35,412 bases of DNA from Arachidicoccus rhizosphaerae (GCF_900107765.1 NZ_FNQY01000032.1:1-35412), one strand, 5' to 3'; counted from the first letter of the stretch, positions 8,747 to 17,510 are shown. A program made the numbers and translations. Notes: generated by a model not told the origin, from the sequence alone.

Positions 8747-9457
8747 TTATTTGCTTCCGAAAATCGCTTTTAAGGCAGCAGTCGTCTGCTTTGCAGGGTC
8801 ATGACGGATATCTTTTTCTGCTGTCTGCATTTGATTGAACATCGCGTCAACGGCCTTGGTAGCGACATAATTTGTCAGATCCGGGTTCAGTTTATTTTTT
8901 ACAAGGGGAACTTTATTATAGGTGTCCGCTATCTGGGTATAATATTTAGTCGCATCGTTTTTATCCAGTGAGTTTTTGATAACAGGGGTAAAGGCCTCCA
9001 TTAACTGACTGGTAGTCTTTGTTTTAAAGTAATTAGTGATGGCATTGTCACCGCCTGTGATCAGATTGGCAGCATCCGTGATGGACATGGATTTAATAGC
9101 GCTTACAAAGATGGGCTTAGCCAGACCAACGGCCCCTTCAGCGGAGGTATTGATTTGAGTGACGGCTTTATTGACCACACTGCCCAGGCCAAGCGTGGTA
9201 AGCGTACTGGCGACTTGCTGCGCTTCAGGTGGCAACAGTATTTTATATAGGGAATTATTTAAAAAGCCTCCGGAAGTGCCCAGGTTGCCGATGCCGGCAA
9301 CGACTGCATTGGTCAGCAGGTCTTTGATGGCCGTGTTCTGGGTATTACCTGTTACAGCACTTACGCCGGGAAGGGAAGAACTGATCTGGTTTATATCACC
9401 GCAGGACATGGCAGTCATGCCAATCGCCAGTGATAACACCATGATTGTTTTTTTCAT
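8747..9457 (-). CDS. DUF4197 domain lipoprotein
   Basis: 236 residues. The N-terminus MKKTIMVLSLAIGMTAMSC ends in a lipobox-like AMSC with Cys19, indicating export and lipidation. The rest matches what I know of the DUF4197 family: an all-helical protein of about 220 residues beginning with an 'IKDLLTNAVVAGIGNL' type helix and containing YYTQIADTYNKVPLV followed by a VATKAVDAMFNQM helix. No enzymatic motif is visible and the family has no settled function. It is the last gene of a possible operon behind the nucleoside phosphorylase and dapF (78-bp gap). Confidence 0.85.
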   Translation of the reverse strand: MKKTIMVLSLAIGMTAMSCGDINQISSSLPGVSAVTGNTQNTAIKDLLTNAVVAGIGNLGTSGGFLNNSLYKILLPPEAQQVASTLTTLGLGSVVNKAVTQINTSAEGAVGLAKPIFVSAIKSMSITDAANLITGGDNAITNYFKTKTTSQLMEAFTPVIKNSLDKNDATKYYTQIADTYNKVPLVKNKLNPDLTNYVATKAVDAMFNQMQTAEKDIRHDPAKQTTAALKAIFGSK

Positions 9458-9535
9458 GTATTGTCTCGTTTTAGGTTTTGAGTAAAAATTTATTTCAACT
9501 AACAGATTGTTTTCAGCCAGGAAAGCGAATAATTG

Positions 9536-10321
9536 TTAGGATAGTTTGATTTTACCTTCAAAGACCAGCTCTGCCGGTCCGCACAGCAGCACATTTTCAA
9601 AATGCTCCTCGCTGGTTCTGTCAAATTCAACGGCCAGTTTACCACCCAGGGTTTCCACCTCAATCCGGTTAAAACCTCTGTCATTGTGCGCAGCTACAAT
9701 ACTTGCAGCTGTTACGCCTGTACCGCAACTGAGCGTTTCATTTTCGACGCCTCTTTCATATGTGCGTACAAAAATGCTGGTGTCATTAATGGTCTGGACA
9801 AAGTTTACATTGATCCCTTCTTCTTTAAAAGGGTCGCTATAGCGTATTTTTCTTCCTTCTTCAACGACATTCAGTGATTTAACCTGATCAGTCTGAACGA
9901 CATAGTGCGGACTGCCGGTATTTAATATGAAGTCTGTGCCGTATGTTTTTATCTGGCTGACATCTTTCATTTTCAGATTAACCCAGCCATTTTCCTCAAT
10001 GGTGGCTTCGTGTAAGCCGTCAATGGCTTTAAACCGGTAGCTGCCCGTGGGGAAGATGCCGATTTGTTTGGCAAATTTCACGGCGCAACGTCCACCATTG
10101 CCGCACATGCTTTGGGTGCCGTCGGCATTGTAATAATCCATTTCAAAATCCAGCCCTTCCGCCTTTTTTAAGATAATCAGACCATCCGTGGCAACGCCGA
10201 ATCCTTTACTGCATAATTTTCTGACTTGGTCCAGTGTTAACTCAACCGGGGTAGAAATCCCGTCTATCATCACAAAATCATTCCCTGTACCCTGATACTT
10301 ATAAAATTGTATTTCCTGCAT
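9536..10321 (-). CDS. dapF: diaminopimelate epimerase
   Basis: 261 residues. It interconverts LL- and meso-diaminopimelate for lysine and peptidoglycan synthesis in the cytosol, without a cofactor. Both catalytic cysteines are present and correctly placed: C73 in MCGNGGRC and C199 in LSCGTGVTA. The family N-terminus FYKYQGTGNDFVMID starts at residue 6, which supports this ATG. The nucleoside phosphorylase lies 40 bp upstream on the same strand, so co-transcription is likely although the pathways are unrelated. Confidence 0.97.
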   Translation of the reverse strand: MQEIQFYKYQGTGNDFVMIDGISTPVELTLDQVRKLCSKGFGVATDGLIILKKAEGLDFEMDYYNADGTQSMCGNGGRCAVKFAKQIGIFPTGSYRFKAIDGLHEATIEENGWVNLKMKDVSQIKTYGTDFILNTGSPHYVVQTDQVKSLNVVEEGRKIRYSDPFKEEGINVNFVQTINDTSIFVRTYERGVENETLSCGTGVTAASIVAAHNDRGFNRIEVETLGGKLAVEFDRTSEEHFENVLLCGPAELVFEGKIKLS

Positions 10322-10361
10322 TCCTCGTATTAAAAATTAATGTGCCGTTATTGCTATCTGC

Positions 10362-11243
10362 CTATATGCCGCTCAGTACATTCAGTACCTTTTTTATCGC
10401 CGATTCCACCGCTTTTTTGCCATCGGCAGAAAAAGTCTGGCTGATCCTGTTGGCGACCACCACGCTGATACTCAGGCATTGATGTCCCAGTGCACTGCCA
10501 AGTCCATAAATAGCACTTGTTTCCATCTCAAAATTAGCAATTTTATGCGAACCATAGGAAAATGAAGTCAATAAATCGATAAAATTAGGGTAGTGGAGAC
10601 CCAGACGCAGTACTCTGCCCTGAGGTCCGTAAAAGCCGGGGCAGGTGACGGTCATGCCGTGGTGGAACCCGTCCACAAAATGCATTCTGAGCGAACTGCC
10701 GGCGCTATGGATATAAGGTCTGGAAAAGTGCTCATCAATACGGGTATGCTGGATGAACTGTTGCAAAAGCTCATTTTCCTGCTCCGTATTGTCATGCTGG
10801 TAATAGTTCAGCAGGTTGTCAATGCCGACTCCATGGGAAGATACGACCATGGAATCCACCCCGTATTCTGCCTGCAGGGCGCCACAGGTGCCTATACGGA
10901 CAATATTGAGGGATGTCAGGCTGGGTTTAATCGTGCGTGTGTTGAAATCAATATTTACCAGCGCGTCCAGTTCATTAAATACAATGTCAATATTATCCGG
11001 GCCGATACCCGTAGAGACCACAGAAATCCTTTTATTTCCCAGAAAACCGGTATGGGTCACGAACTCACGGTGCTGACGGGTGAGTTCAACGCTGTCAAAA
11101 TGTTTACTGACTTCCTGGACACGGTCCGGATCGCCTACCGTGATAATGGTAGGCGCCAGTTCTTCTGGTCTTAGGTTCAGGTGGTAGATAGCGCCGCGAT
11201 CATTAATGATCAGTTCGCTTTCTGCAATAGGGTTCGCCATCAT
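10362..11243 (-). CDS. nucleoside phosphorylase (uridine phosphorylase-like)
   Basis: 293 residues of the PNP/UDP phosphorylase superfamily. The phosphate-binding GDPDR lies at 37-41, STGIGPDN and RIGTCGAL follow, and NFEMETSAIYGL supplies the ribose-binding Met-Glu. These enzymes split a nucleoside with phosphate into base and ribose-1-phosphate for salvage. The sequence resembles uridine phosphorylase more than purine phosphorylase, but base specificity is not certain. Two adjacent Met codons (MMANP) open the frame and either may be used. It heads the likely operon with dapF. No clean promoter box was found just upstream. Confidence 0.88.
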   Translation of the reverse strand: MMANPIAESELIINDRGAIYHLNLRPEELAPTIITVGDPDRVQEVSKHFDSVELTRQHREFVTHTGFLGNKRISVVSTGIGPDNIDIVFNELDALVNIDFNTRTIKPSLTSLNIVRIGTCGALQAEYGVDSMVVSSHGVGIDNLLNYYQHDNTEQENELLQQFIQHTRIDEHFSRPYIHSAGSSLRMHFVDGFHHGMTVTCPGFYGPQGRVLRLGLHYPNFIDLLTSFSYGSHKIANFEMETSAIYGLGSALGHQCLSISVVVANRISQTFSADGKKAVESAIKKVLNVLSGI

Positions 11244-11416
11244 GCATAATTAAACGTTATATAAATAGCAATCCCGGATAAGCCAACTTAAAATTTGAAA
11301 GCCATCCCGCACTTTCTAAAAAGAAAGTGCGGAACTATTAAATCTGTCCGGAATCAGGGCGAAAGTTAGTACTTTTACTGGGAATCAGCGATGTAGAAAT
11401 ATTTTGCGATTAGAAT

Positions 11417-11446
11417 TTTGTAATATGGAGGAATTGATTATTTTTG
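11417..11446 (+). promoter_or_regulatory. promoter of tRNA-Cys
   Basis: TTTG at 11417-11420, an 18-nt spacer, and TATTTTTG at 11439-11446 match the Bacteroidota -33/-7 consensus. It lies 22 nt before the tRNA. Confidence 0.7.
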
Positions 11447-11468
11447 CAACCCTCTAATGAGCGTTTAA

Positions 11469-11539
11469 GGTCTTGTGGCCGAGTGGCTAGGCAGAGCTCT
11501 GCAAAAGCTCCTACAGCGGTTCGAATCCGCTCGAGACCT
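11469..11539 (+). tRNA. tRNA-Cys (anticodon GCA)
   Basis: 71 nt. Acceptor GGTCTTG (11469-11475) pairs with CGAGACC (11532-11538) with one T-G wobble. The anticodon stem GAGCT/AGCTC encloses loop CTGCAAA, giving GCA. The T-loop is TTCGAAT, and the unpaired discriminator is T, as usual for tRNA-Cys. CCA is not encoded. Strong terminator right after. Confidence 0.96.
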
Positions 11540-11547
11540 CAAAGGAG

Positions 11548-11585
11548 AAAAGCAAAACCCCCGATTTTCGGGGGTTTTGCTTTTT
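11548..11585 (+). terminator. terminator of tRNA-Cys
   Basis: Perfect 17-bp stem AAAAGCAAAACCCCCGA (11548-11564) with complement at 11568-11584, 3-nt loop, then T-rich. A textbook intrinsic terminator. Confidence 0.92.
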
Positions 11586-11886
11586 AGGCGTTTTTTTATT
11601 GAACGATTTCTGACACCCTGCATCCATAACCATTGCTTTTTATAAGAAAATAATTTTTTTGGTAAATAGTTGAAAATTTAATGTCCATTAACTATTTTCG
11701 TTTCATAATCATGTAATTGTGATTAGACCAAAGAAATAATGTTTATGAGTAACCAGCGCTTTCAGCTGTCGTGATCATACTTCCATTTGCCAGGAATGCA
11801 TTACTTCAATGTACTTATCCTTTTAGAGATTATAAAAATTGCATCTTTTGAGATTTTTATATTAAAAAAACAAAAACAAAAACAAA
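11586..11886. other. AT-rich intergenic stretch before the Bor-like gene
   Basis: No gene seen. It is markedly more AT-rich than its surroundings. A dyad AAATAGTT (11664-11671) / AACTATTT (11690-11697) with an 18-nt centre could be an operator or a loose hairpin. The last ~20 bases are a CAAAAA repeat forming an A-rich leader of the next gene. No canonical TAnnTTTG box was found. Confidence 0.35.
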
Positions 11887-12204
11887 ATGAGAAAAAAAAC
11901 ACAACAGCTTTGTTGTTTAATGTGTGCTGCTTTATTATTTGCTTCTTGCTACACAACCAGAACTTATGTGGGTGATATTCAACCAAATGATCAGATAACC
12001 AAAGTGAATCATGTGACGAATAATTTCTTTTTATGGGGACTGGCAGAAGGTGGTCATTCACGCATTAGTGATAAAGACTATGTGAAGGATGAAAAGAATT
12101 ATGTTGTCGAAAAACAGCAGACTTTTGTAAACGGCCTTTTAAATGTCATTACATGGGGTATTTATTGTCCGATGACAACGAACTATTATGTTCCTGTAAA
12201 ATAA
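11887..12204 (+). CDS. Bor-like small lipoprotein
   Basis: 105 residues. A signal peptide leads to the lipobox LFASC (Cys20), so the mature protein is lipidated. The mature part, with NNFFLWGLAEGG, QTFVNGLLNVITWGIYCP and the C-terminal TTNYYVPVK, resembles the Bor family (phage lambda Bor / Iss), best known for serum-resistance lipoproteins carried by prophages and plasmids, and common as unassigned lipoproteins in Bacteroidota. This is judged from motif pattern only. It is preceded by an A-rich leader and followed by its own terminator, so it is a single-gene unit next to tRNA-Cys. Its local AT content is higher than that of the neighbours. Confidence 0.65.
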   Translation: MRKKTQQLCCLMCAALLFASCYTTRTYVGDIQPNDQITKVNHVTNNFFLWGLAEGGHSRISDKDYVKDEKNYVVEKQQTFVNGLLNVITWGIYCPMTTNYYVPVK

Positions 12205-12238
12205 GAAGCATTAATCTTATAACATTTACCATTTTTAG

Positions 12239-12271
12239 CTGCGCATGGGAATATTTTCTATGTGCAGTTTT
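12239..12271 (+). terminator. terminator of the Bor-like gene
   Basis: Stem CTGCGCAT (12239-12246) / ATGTGCAG (12260-12267) with one G-T pair, followed by TTTTATTT. It ends right where the prmC promoter begins. Confidence 0.6.
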
Positions 12272-12272
12272 A

Positions 12273-12306
12273 TTTGTATGGCTTACCGTCGATTCTTGTA
12301 CATTTG
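12273..12306 (+). promoter_or_regulatory. putative promoter of prmC
   Basis: TTTG at 12273-12276 and TACATTTG at 12299-12306 with a 22-nt spacer, slightly longer than typical. The ATG at 12336 would give a leader of roughly 25 nt carrying AAGGG. Confidence 0.55.
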
Positions 12307-12335
12307 GGCCGTGCCTTTTTCTATTTAAGGGATAA

Positions 12336-13238
12336 ATGTTAATTTTTAATCAGTGTATGACCATTAAGGAAGCAGGTATCCGCTTGAGAGCTGCAACAGC
12401 GAACTATTATGACCTGAGAGAAGCCGGCGCCATCAGTAATATGGTGCTGGAGGATCTGACAGGTTTTAGCAGGGTAGACCGGATTATCCATGATCAGGAG
12501 CCTTTGACAGCTGCCCAGCAGTCAGCACTCGCCGTATCCATTAAATACCTCCAGCTTAAAATGCCGGTTCAGTATATTCTGGGGTATGCTTATTTTGGGG
12601 AACTGCGCTTAAAGGTAAATAATCAGGTGCTGATACCCAGGCCGGAAACGGAGGAGCTGGTGGATTGGGTTCGTCAAAGTGTAACGGAGCATCACAAAGG
12701 CCGGGAGGCCGGCCTTGGATTGTTGGATATCGGCACCGGTACGGGTTGCATTCCCTTAAGTTTAAAAAAGTATTTTCCGGACAGTCATGTGTTTGGTTGT
12801 GATATCTCTGATGGCGCACTGGGTGTAGCCAGACATAACAGCCGGTTAACCGGTCTTGATGTCTCCTTTTTTAAGACCGACGTTTTGCAGCAATTGGAGG
12901 CTGAAACGCTGCTTGGGCGGCTAGGTCCCCTGGATTATATAATCAGTAACCCGCCCTATATAGATGCCAGTGAAAAGCCCGCAATGGAGGCGCATGTCCT
13001 GGATTTTGAGCCTCATCTGGCGCTTTTTCCGGAAAAATCCCTGCCAGCCACTATTTTTTACGAGAAAATTGCGTTTTTAGCGGCTAAAGTATTAAAACCC
13101 GGAGGCCGGCTGTTTTTGGAAATGAATCCATTATATGTTAAGGAGACGGTAGATTTGTTAAATAAGGCCGGTGGCAGTCTTATAGAAATCAAAAGGGATT
13201 TACAAGGAAAAGAAAGGATGGTTAATTGTTTGTTTTAA
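12336..13238 (+). CDS. prmC: peptide chain release factor N5-glutamine methyltransferase
   Basis: 300 residues. It methylates the Gln of the GGQ motif of release factors RF1/RF2 using S-adenosylmethionine, which speeds translation termination. A helical N-terminal domain (about 8-95) precedes the Rossmann methyltransferase. SAM motif I is LLDIGTGTGCIP (about 129-140) and the glutamine-binding NPPY is at 205-208. PRPETEELV (101-109) is also typical of PrmC. The ATG at 12336 is preceded by AAGGG at a good distance. ATG 12357 (MTIKEAG) is an acceptable alternative and would remove 7 residues. It probably forms one unit with msrA or stands alone (72-bp gap). Confidence 0.95.
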   Translation: MLIFNQCMTIKEAGIRLRAATANYYDLREAGAISNMVLEDLTGFSRVDRIIHDQEPLTAAQQSALAVSIKYLQLKMPVQYILGYAYFGELRLKVNNQVLIPRPETEELVDWVRQSVTEHHKGREAGLGLLDIGTGTGCIPLSLKKYFPDSHVFGCDISDGALGVARHNSRLTGLDVSFFKTDVLQQLEAETLLGRLGPLDYIISNPPYIDASEKPAMEAHVLDFEPHLALFPEKSLPATIFYEKIAFLAAKVLKPGGRLFLEMNPLYVKETVDLLNKAGGSLIEIKRDLQGKERMVNCLF

Positions 13239-13310
13239 TCCTAAATTTCTTTTGACAGGAATTAATTCTTTAGTAGTTTGCAAGGCGTGAGTATAAAAAA
13301 AAGTGGATAA

Positions 13311-13967
13311 ATGAGTGGTATGAAACTATGGTTAGGGTCCGTACTTTGTTTTGCACTGCTAACTTCTTGTGTAGAACAAAAAAATCATCAAAGAAATATG
13401 GACGATCAATTTGCTGACAAAGATTTTGAAATGGAAAATGTAGATACAGCTACGCTGGGAACAGGATGTTTCTGGTGTACAGAGGCAATATTCCAAAGAC
13501 TGAAAGGAGTTGTAAAAGTGGTAAGCGGATATAGTGGGGGTGAAAAACCTGACCCTACATATGAAGAAGTTTGTAACGGGACTACCGGCTACGCCGAAGT
13601 ATGTCAGGTCTTATATGATCCCAAAGTGCTTTCTTTTGATGAATTACTGAAAGTCTTCTGGGAGACCCATGACCCGACCACGCTCAACCGGCAGGGTAAT
13701 GACGTCGGACCCCAATACAGAAGCGTGATCTTCTTTCACAATGCGGACCAGCAGCAAAAAGCAGAACAGTATAAAAAAGAACTCAATGCCAGCGGCGCCT
13801 GGTCGAACCCTGTGGTGACTTCCATTGAACCCTATAGAAATTTCTATTCTGCCGAAAACTATCATCAGAATTATTATAATAATAACCCCAGACAGATGTA
13901 CTGTCAGTATGTAATCAAACCTAAGCTGGAGAAATTTGAAAAGGTCTTTAAAGATAAAATGAAATAG
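13311..13967 (+). CDS. msrA: peptide-methionine (S)-S-oxide reductase, lipoprotein form
   Basis: 218 residues. A signal peptide ends in the lipobox LLTSC (Cys20), so this MsrA is exported and lipid-anchored. It would reduce S-methionine sulfoxide in envelope proteins. The catalytic core begins near residue 47 with GCFWC (52-56; C53 nucleophile), followed by GVVKVVSGYSGG and YEEVCNGTTGYAEV, all family-typical. No MsrB domain is fused. Start could be Met1 or Met4. Upstream, TTTG at 13251 and TA-n-TTTG at 13274-13280 resemble a promoter with a shortened -7 box. It is followed by a very strong hairpin shared with the convergent M1 peptidase. Confidence 0.95.
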   Translation: MSGMKLWLGSVLCFALLTSCVEQKNHQRNMDDQFADKDFEMENVDTATLGTGCFWCTEAIFQRLKGVVKVVSGYSGGEKPDPTYEEVCNGTTGYAEVCQVLYDPKVLSFDELLKVFWETHDPTTLNRQGNDVGPQYRSVIFFHNADQQQKAEQYKKELNASGAWSNPVVTSIEPYRNFYSAENYHQNYYNNNPRQMYCQYVIKPKLEKFEKVFKDKMK

Positions 13968-13989
13968 ACCTGATTGAAATGGTTATTAT

Positions 13990-14045
13990 AAAGAGAGAGC
14001 CGCAGAAAATAATTGTTTAAAATTATTTTCTGCGGCTCTCTCTTT
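13990..14045. terminator. 25-bp perfect inverted repeat, bidirectional terminator
   Basis: Arms at 13990-14014 and 14021-14045 are perfectly complementary over 25 bp around the 6-nt loop GTTTAA. It lies between the convergent msrA and M1 peptidase genes, with A-rich and T-rich ends on the two sides. Confidence 0.85.
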
Positions 14046-14066
14046 ATTGCCGTTTTTAAATAAGGA

Positions 14067-15767
14067 TTAATGGACTTCTTTACAATCCAGGTAATACTGA
14101 TATTCTATGGCAATGGGATTGAAGAGATTGGCAATGGCTGCCGTAGGTAGCTTTGCCGATTGCCAGGCGGTGGTCGGATGCAGGCTGATCTGCGTCTGCT
14201 GATCCGTACTTGTCAGGACCATAGGCATGTCAAAGCCTGCTACACAGTTACTGTATCTGTATTGTACGGATTTATTATCCGAAGAGAATTTGATCTCGAA
14301 AACAGGTATCTGGGTCGTAGTCAGGTATTGCTCAAAGACCTTGTCAAAATTAATGTTTGATTTTTCATTGATATACTGCTCGATCTGACGTCCCGTCACG
14401 GTCTGATGATAAAAGGTCTCATTCAGACCGCGGAGTATGGATCTAAAAAGACTGTCATTATTTATAGCGTTTCTGATATTATTAATCATATTGGCGCCTT
14501 TATAGTACATATCGCCGCTTCCTTCCTGATTAACCCCGTAATGTCCCTGGATGGGCCGGTCGTTTTCAATATTGGCGCGGATGCCATTGACATATTGCTG
14601 GCCCGCGGCCTTCCCCCAGTAGTATTCCGTAAATAACGTCTCACTGTAGTTGGTAAAACTCTCATGGACCCACATATCGGCGATATCCTTGGTGGTAATA
14701 TTATTGCCGAACCACTCGTGGCCGCTCTCGTGTACCACGATAAAGTCAAATTTTAAACCAATGCCGGTGTGTGACAGGTCTCTGCCGGAATAACCCATTA
14801 AAAAATGGTTGCCGTAGGCAATCGCACTTTGGTGCTCCATGCCTAAATGCGGTGCCTGGACCAGTTTATATCCATCTTCATAAAAAGGGTAGGGACCGAA
14901 CCAGTATTCAAAAGCTTTAAGCATTTTGAATACATCAGGTTCGCAGTGACTGCGCATTTTGTCGATGTCATAGTCCAGTGCCCAGAAACTGACGGGCAGC
15001 CGGCCCTTTTCTCCCTGATAACTGGAATCAAAAAAAGTGTACTTACCTATATAGGGGATAATGTCGTAATTATTAATCGGGTTTTTGACCTGCCAGGTGT
15101 AACCGGTCAGATGATCAGGATACCGGGTCTTGGCAATAAGGTGACCATTGCCAATGGCCAGTAAGGTGTCTGGCACAATGGAGGTCAGGCTGGCGCCGTT
15201 ATCCGGCTCATCGCCCTGATAATCCTTACAGGGATACCACACGGAAGCGCCCATCCCCTGACAGGCCACTGACATCCAGGGGCGACCCAGCGAGTCTTTA
15301 GCCCAGATAAATCCTCCATCCCAAGGGGGCTTGACGGCCTCTATAGGGCTACCATGGTAATATATCGTAAGGCTGCTGGTGGTGCCTTGCTGCCATTTAG
15401 GCACCGGGACCATATGTGCGTTGCCGTCATCTCTGATCCCCGTAATATGGGAGCCGTCCGGCAGAATAATGCTATCAATCTGCAAAGGACGCATCAGATC
15501 TATTTGCATCGTATCCGGATGCGCTTTCGCTGCGGTAACCGTAAAGCCGATTTTAGTGACGCCTTTGATGGTTTTAGCGGTGTAATCCGGCTGGAAGCTG
15601 ATGTCATAACGGGTGACATTCCACCAGCTTCTGGCTGGTCCGTCGGTGCCTCTAAGGGTATCCTGGTGAGTGAAGGCTTTTGGGGCACCGTCCAGCAGTT
15701 GTGCCTGGAGGGGAAGCTGCGTGCCCATGCCGGCTACTGCCAGTAACAAAATAAATAGCTTTTTCAT
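14067..15767 (-). CDS. M1 family zinc metallopeptidase, secreted (second copy)
   Basis: 566 residues. A cleavable signal peptide (about 1-22, ending LQAQ) indicates export. The zinc motif HESGH lies at 346-350 with the third ligand E369, exactly 18 residues after the second His. GMEH at 309-312 is the G-x-M-E-N-like exopeptidase motif. It covers the N-terminal beta domain and the catalytic domain, ending soon after the helical tail that follows the zinc site. Likely an aminopeptidase trimming peptides in the periplasm. It is divergent from the solute-binding lipoprotein gene, with only 33 bp between start codons, so the control region overlaps coding sequence. TAGATTTA on the minus strand is a near match to the -7 box. 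Confidence 0.92.
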   Translation of the reverse strand: MKKLFILLLAVAGMGTQLPLQAQLLDGAPKAFTHQDTLRGTDGPARSWWNVTRYDISFQPDYTAKTIKGVTKIGFTVTAAKAHPDTMQIDLMRPLQIDSIILPDGSHITGIRDDGNAHMVPVPKWQQGTTSSLTIYYHGSPIEAVKPPWDGGFIWAKDSLGRPWMSVACQGMGASVWYPCKDYQGDEPDNGASLTSIVPDTLLAIGNGHLIAKTRYPDHLTGYTWQVKNPINNYDIIPYIGKYTFFDSSYQGEKGRLPVSFWALDYDIDKMRSHCEPDVFKMLKAFEYWFGPYPFYEDGYKLVQAPHLGMEHQSAIAYGNHFLMGYSGRDLSHTGIGLKFDFIVVHESGHEWFGNNITTKDIADMWVHESFTNYSETLFTEYYWGKAAGQQYVNGIRANIENDRPIQGHYGVNQEGSGDMYYKGANMINNIRNAINNDSLFRSILRGLNETFYHQTVTGRQIEQYINEKSNINFDKVFEQYLTTTQIPVFEIKFSSDNKSVQYRYSNCVAGFDMPMVLTSTDQQTQISLHPTTAWQSAKLPTAAIANLFNPIAIEYQYYLDCKEVH

Positions 15768-15800
15768 GCGGTAAATCTACAATGTTTTGGATATTTGAGG

Positions 15801-17432
15801 ATGCAATTTTATCTAAAATATTGGCTTTTACTCGGATGTATGGGTCTTTTGGCTGGTTGCGGTCAACAGCGTTCCCGGGATTTGCAGGTCTTTTATTATA
15901 ATGAGGCCCGGGGAGTGGCTACTTTGGATCCTGCGATGGCCAAGAGCCAGTCCGTCATGTGGCCGATTCACCAGATTTTTAATACACTGGTGGTTTTAGA
16001 TGATCATTTAAATGTACAACCCTCTTTGGCCACCCATTGGCAAATCAGTGCGGATAATCTGACGTATACTTTTTATTTACGTTCGGATGTATATTTTCAG
16101 GATGATCCGGCGTTCAAAGCAGGCAGGGGCAGGAAAATGACCGCTTTTGACGTGGCTTTTAGCCTGAACCGGATTATCAATCCAGCCACTGCCAGCACAG
16201 GGGCCTGGATTTTTAACGACAGGCTGGCACCGGGAGGATGTAAGGCCTTAAATGACAGCGTATTTGAGTTGAAATTAGTCAGGCCTTTCCATCCTATATT
16301 AAATATCCTGACCATGGATTACTGTTCTGTAGTAGCTCCTGAGGCTGTCAGCAGTTATGGCAAAGATTTTGGCCGCCATCCGGTGGGAACCGGCCCCTTT
16401 GGCTTTAAATACTGGGATGAAGGACAAAGTCTGGTGCTTACTAAAAACAGGCATTATTGGGAAAAAGACAGCCTGGGCAGAGCGCTGCCATATCTGGACG
16501 CGGTGAGCATCAGCTTTTACAGTAACAAGGCGACTGAGTTTTTAAAATTCAGACAACATAATCTTAGTTTTATCAATGATATAGATCCGGCCTTTAAAGA
16601 TGAAGTGATCAGTAAGGCCGGTAAGCTGAGAGAGAAATGGAAGGGGATTATCCATATGGAAAAACATCCCTATCTGAATGTCGAATATTTAGGGATATTA
16701 ATGGATCCGAAAAATCCTTTGGTGCAAGGCAGCCCTTTAAAAGATAAACGTATCCGTCAGGCAATCGCTTACGCAATCCCTAAAAAGCAACTGATGATGT
16801 ACCTGCGCAATTCTATCGGCCTGCCGGCCACGGGCGGATTTGTGCCGGACGGGATGCCCTCCAGAAACGCACAACTGGTAAAAGGCTTCAGCTTTAATAT
16901 GGACAAATCCCTGGCGTTGTTAAAGCAGGCAGGCTACCCGGGAGGTAAGGGACTGCCCGCTATCAAATTATCCACGGCGCCGGAGAATGCGGACATCGCC
17001 AGTTTTATTGCCCGGCAGGCGGATAATGTAGGTATTCATATAGACGTGGAAGTGTCCCAGAAAAGCATGATCCTGCAGCAGACCGCTAAATCGGAAGCCG
17101 TGTTTTTTATCGGGACCTGGATTGCGGACTATCCTGATCCGGAAAACTATATGGCCTTTTTTAATTCAAAAAACCCGGCGCCGCCTAACTATACCCGCTT
17201 CAATAATAAAGAATTTGACAGGCTCTATCAGGCTGCTCTCTTAGAAAATGTAGATAGTCTTCGTTATGGTCTGTACCGGCAGATGGATCAGCTGGTCATG
17301 GATGAAACACCTGTAATCCCTATTTATTATGATGAGGTCATCTGGCTTATGCAACCCGGATTAAGAGGGTTTAACCCCAATGCCCTGAATATGGTGCAGC
17401 TGAAAAAAGCTTATTTTGTAAAGCAGCCTTAG
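15801..17432 (+). CDS. ABC transporter solute-binding lipoprotein, family 5 (peptide/OppA-like)
   Basis: 543 residues from ATG 15801; an upstream TTG at 15795 adds only two residues. A signal peptide with lipobox LLAGC (Cys20) is followed by an SBP_bac_5 fold: ARGVATLDPAMA, LATHWQISADNLTYTFYLR, FDVAFSLNRI and GTGPFGFKYWDEGQSLVLTKN are typical peptide/nickel-binding protein segments. It would deliver oligopeptides or similar ligands to an inner-membrane ABC importer, but no permease or ATPase gene lies beside it. Being divergent from a peptidase suggests, without proving, a peptide-scavenging role. A clear terminator follows. Confidence 0.93.
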   Translation: MQFYLKYWLLLGCMGLLAGCGQQRSRDLQVFYYNEARGVATLDPAMAKSQSVMWPIHQIFNTLVVLDDHLNVQPSLATHWQISADNLTYTFYLRSDVYFQDDPAFKAGRGRKMTAFDVAFSLNRIINPATASTGAWIFNDRLAPGGCKALNDSVFELKLVRPFHPILNILTMDYCSVVAPEAVSSYGKDFGRHPVGTGPFGFKYWDEGQSLVLTKNRHYWEKDSLGRALPYLDAVSISFYSNKATEFLKFRQHNLSFINDIDPAFKDEVISKAGKLREKWKGIIHMEKHPYLNVEYLGILMDPKNPLVQGSPLKDKRIRQAIAYAIPKKQLMMYLRNSIGLPATGGFVPDGMPSRNAQLVKGFSFNMDKSLALLKQAGYPGGKGLPAIKLSTAPENADIASFIARQADNVGIHIDVEVSQKSMILQQTAKSEAVFFIGTWIADYPDPENYMAFFNSKNPAPPNYTRFNNKEFDRLYQAALLENVDSLRYGLYRQMDQLVMDETPVIPIYYDEVIWLMQPGLRGFNPNALNMVQLKKAYFVKQP

Positions 17433-17453
17433 CAGCCCATGTCTTTTTCCATA

Positions 17454-17510
17454 AAAGAAGCCCTCCCTGTTTCTTTCATTTTTTGAAAGACTGACATCGG
17501 GGGCTTCTTT
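17454..17510. terminator. bidirectional terminator between solute-binding protein and NO reductase genes
   Basis: Outer stem AAAGAAGCCC (17454-17463) / GGGCTTCTTT (17501-17510) and an inner TCTTTCA/TGAAAGA hairpin. Flanking A and T bases suit both directions. Confidence 0.75.

Noticed and set aside
10593-11174. 193-codon plus-strand frame antisense to the nucleoside phosphorylase gene
   Set aside because: Lies wholly antisense to a clearly conserved enzyme gene and has no recognisable domain.
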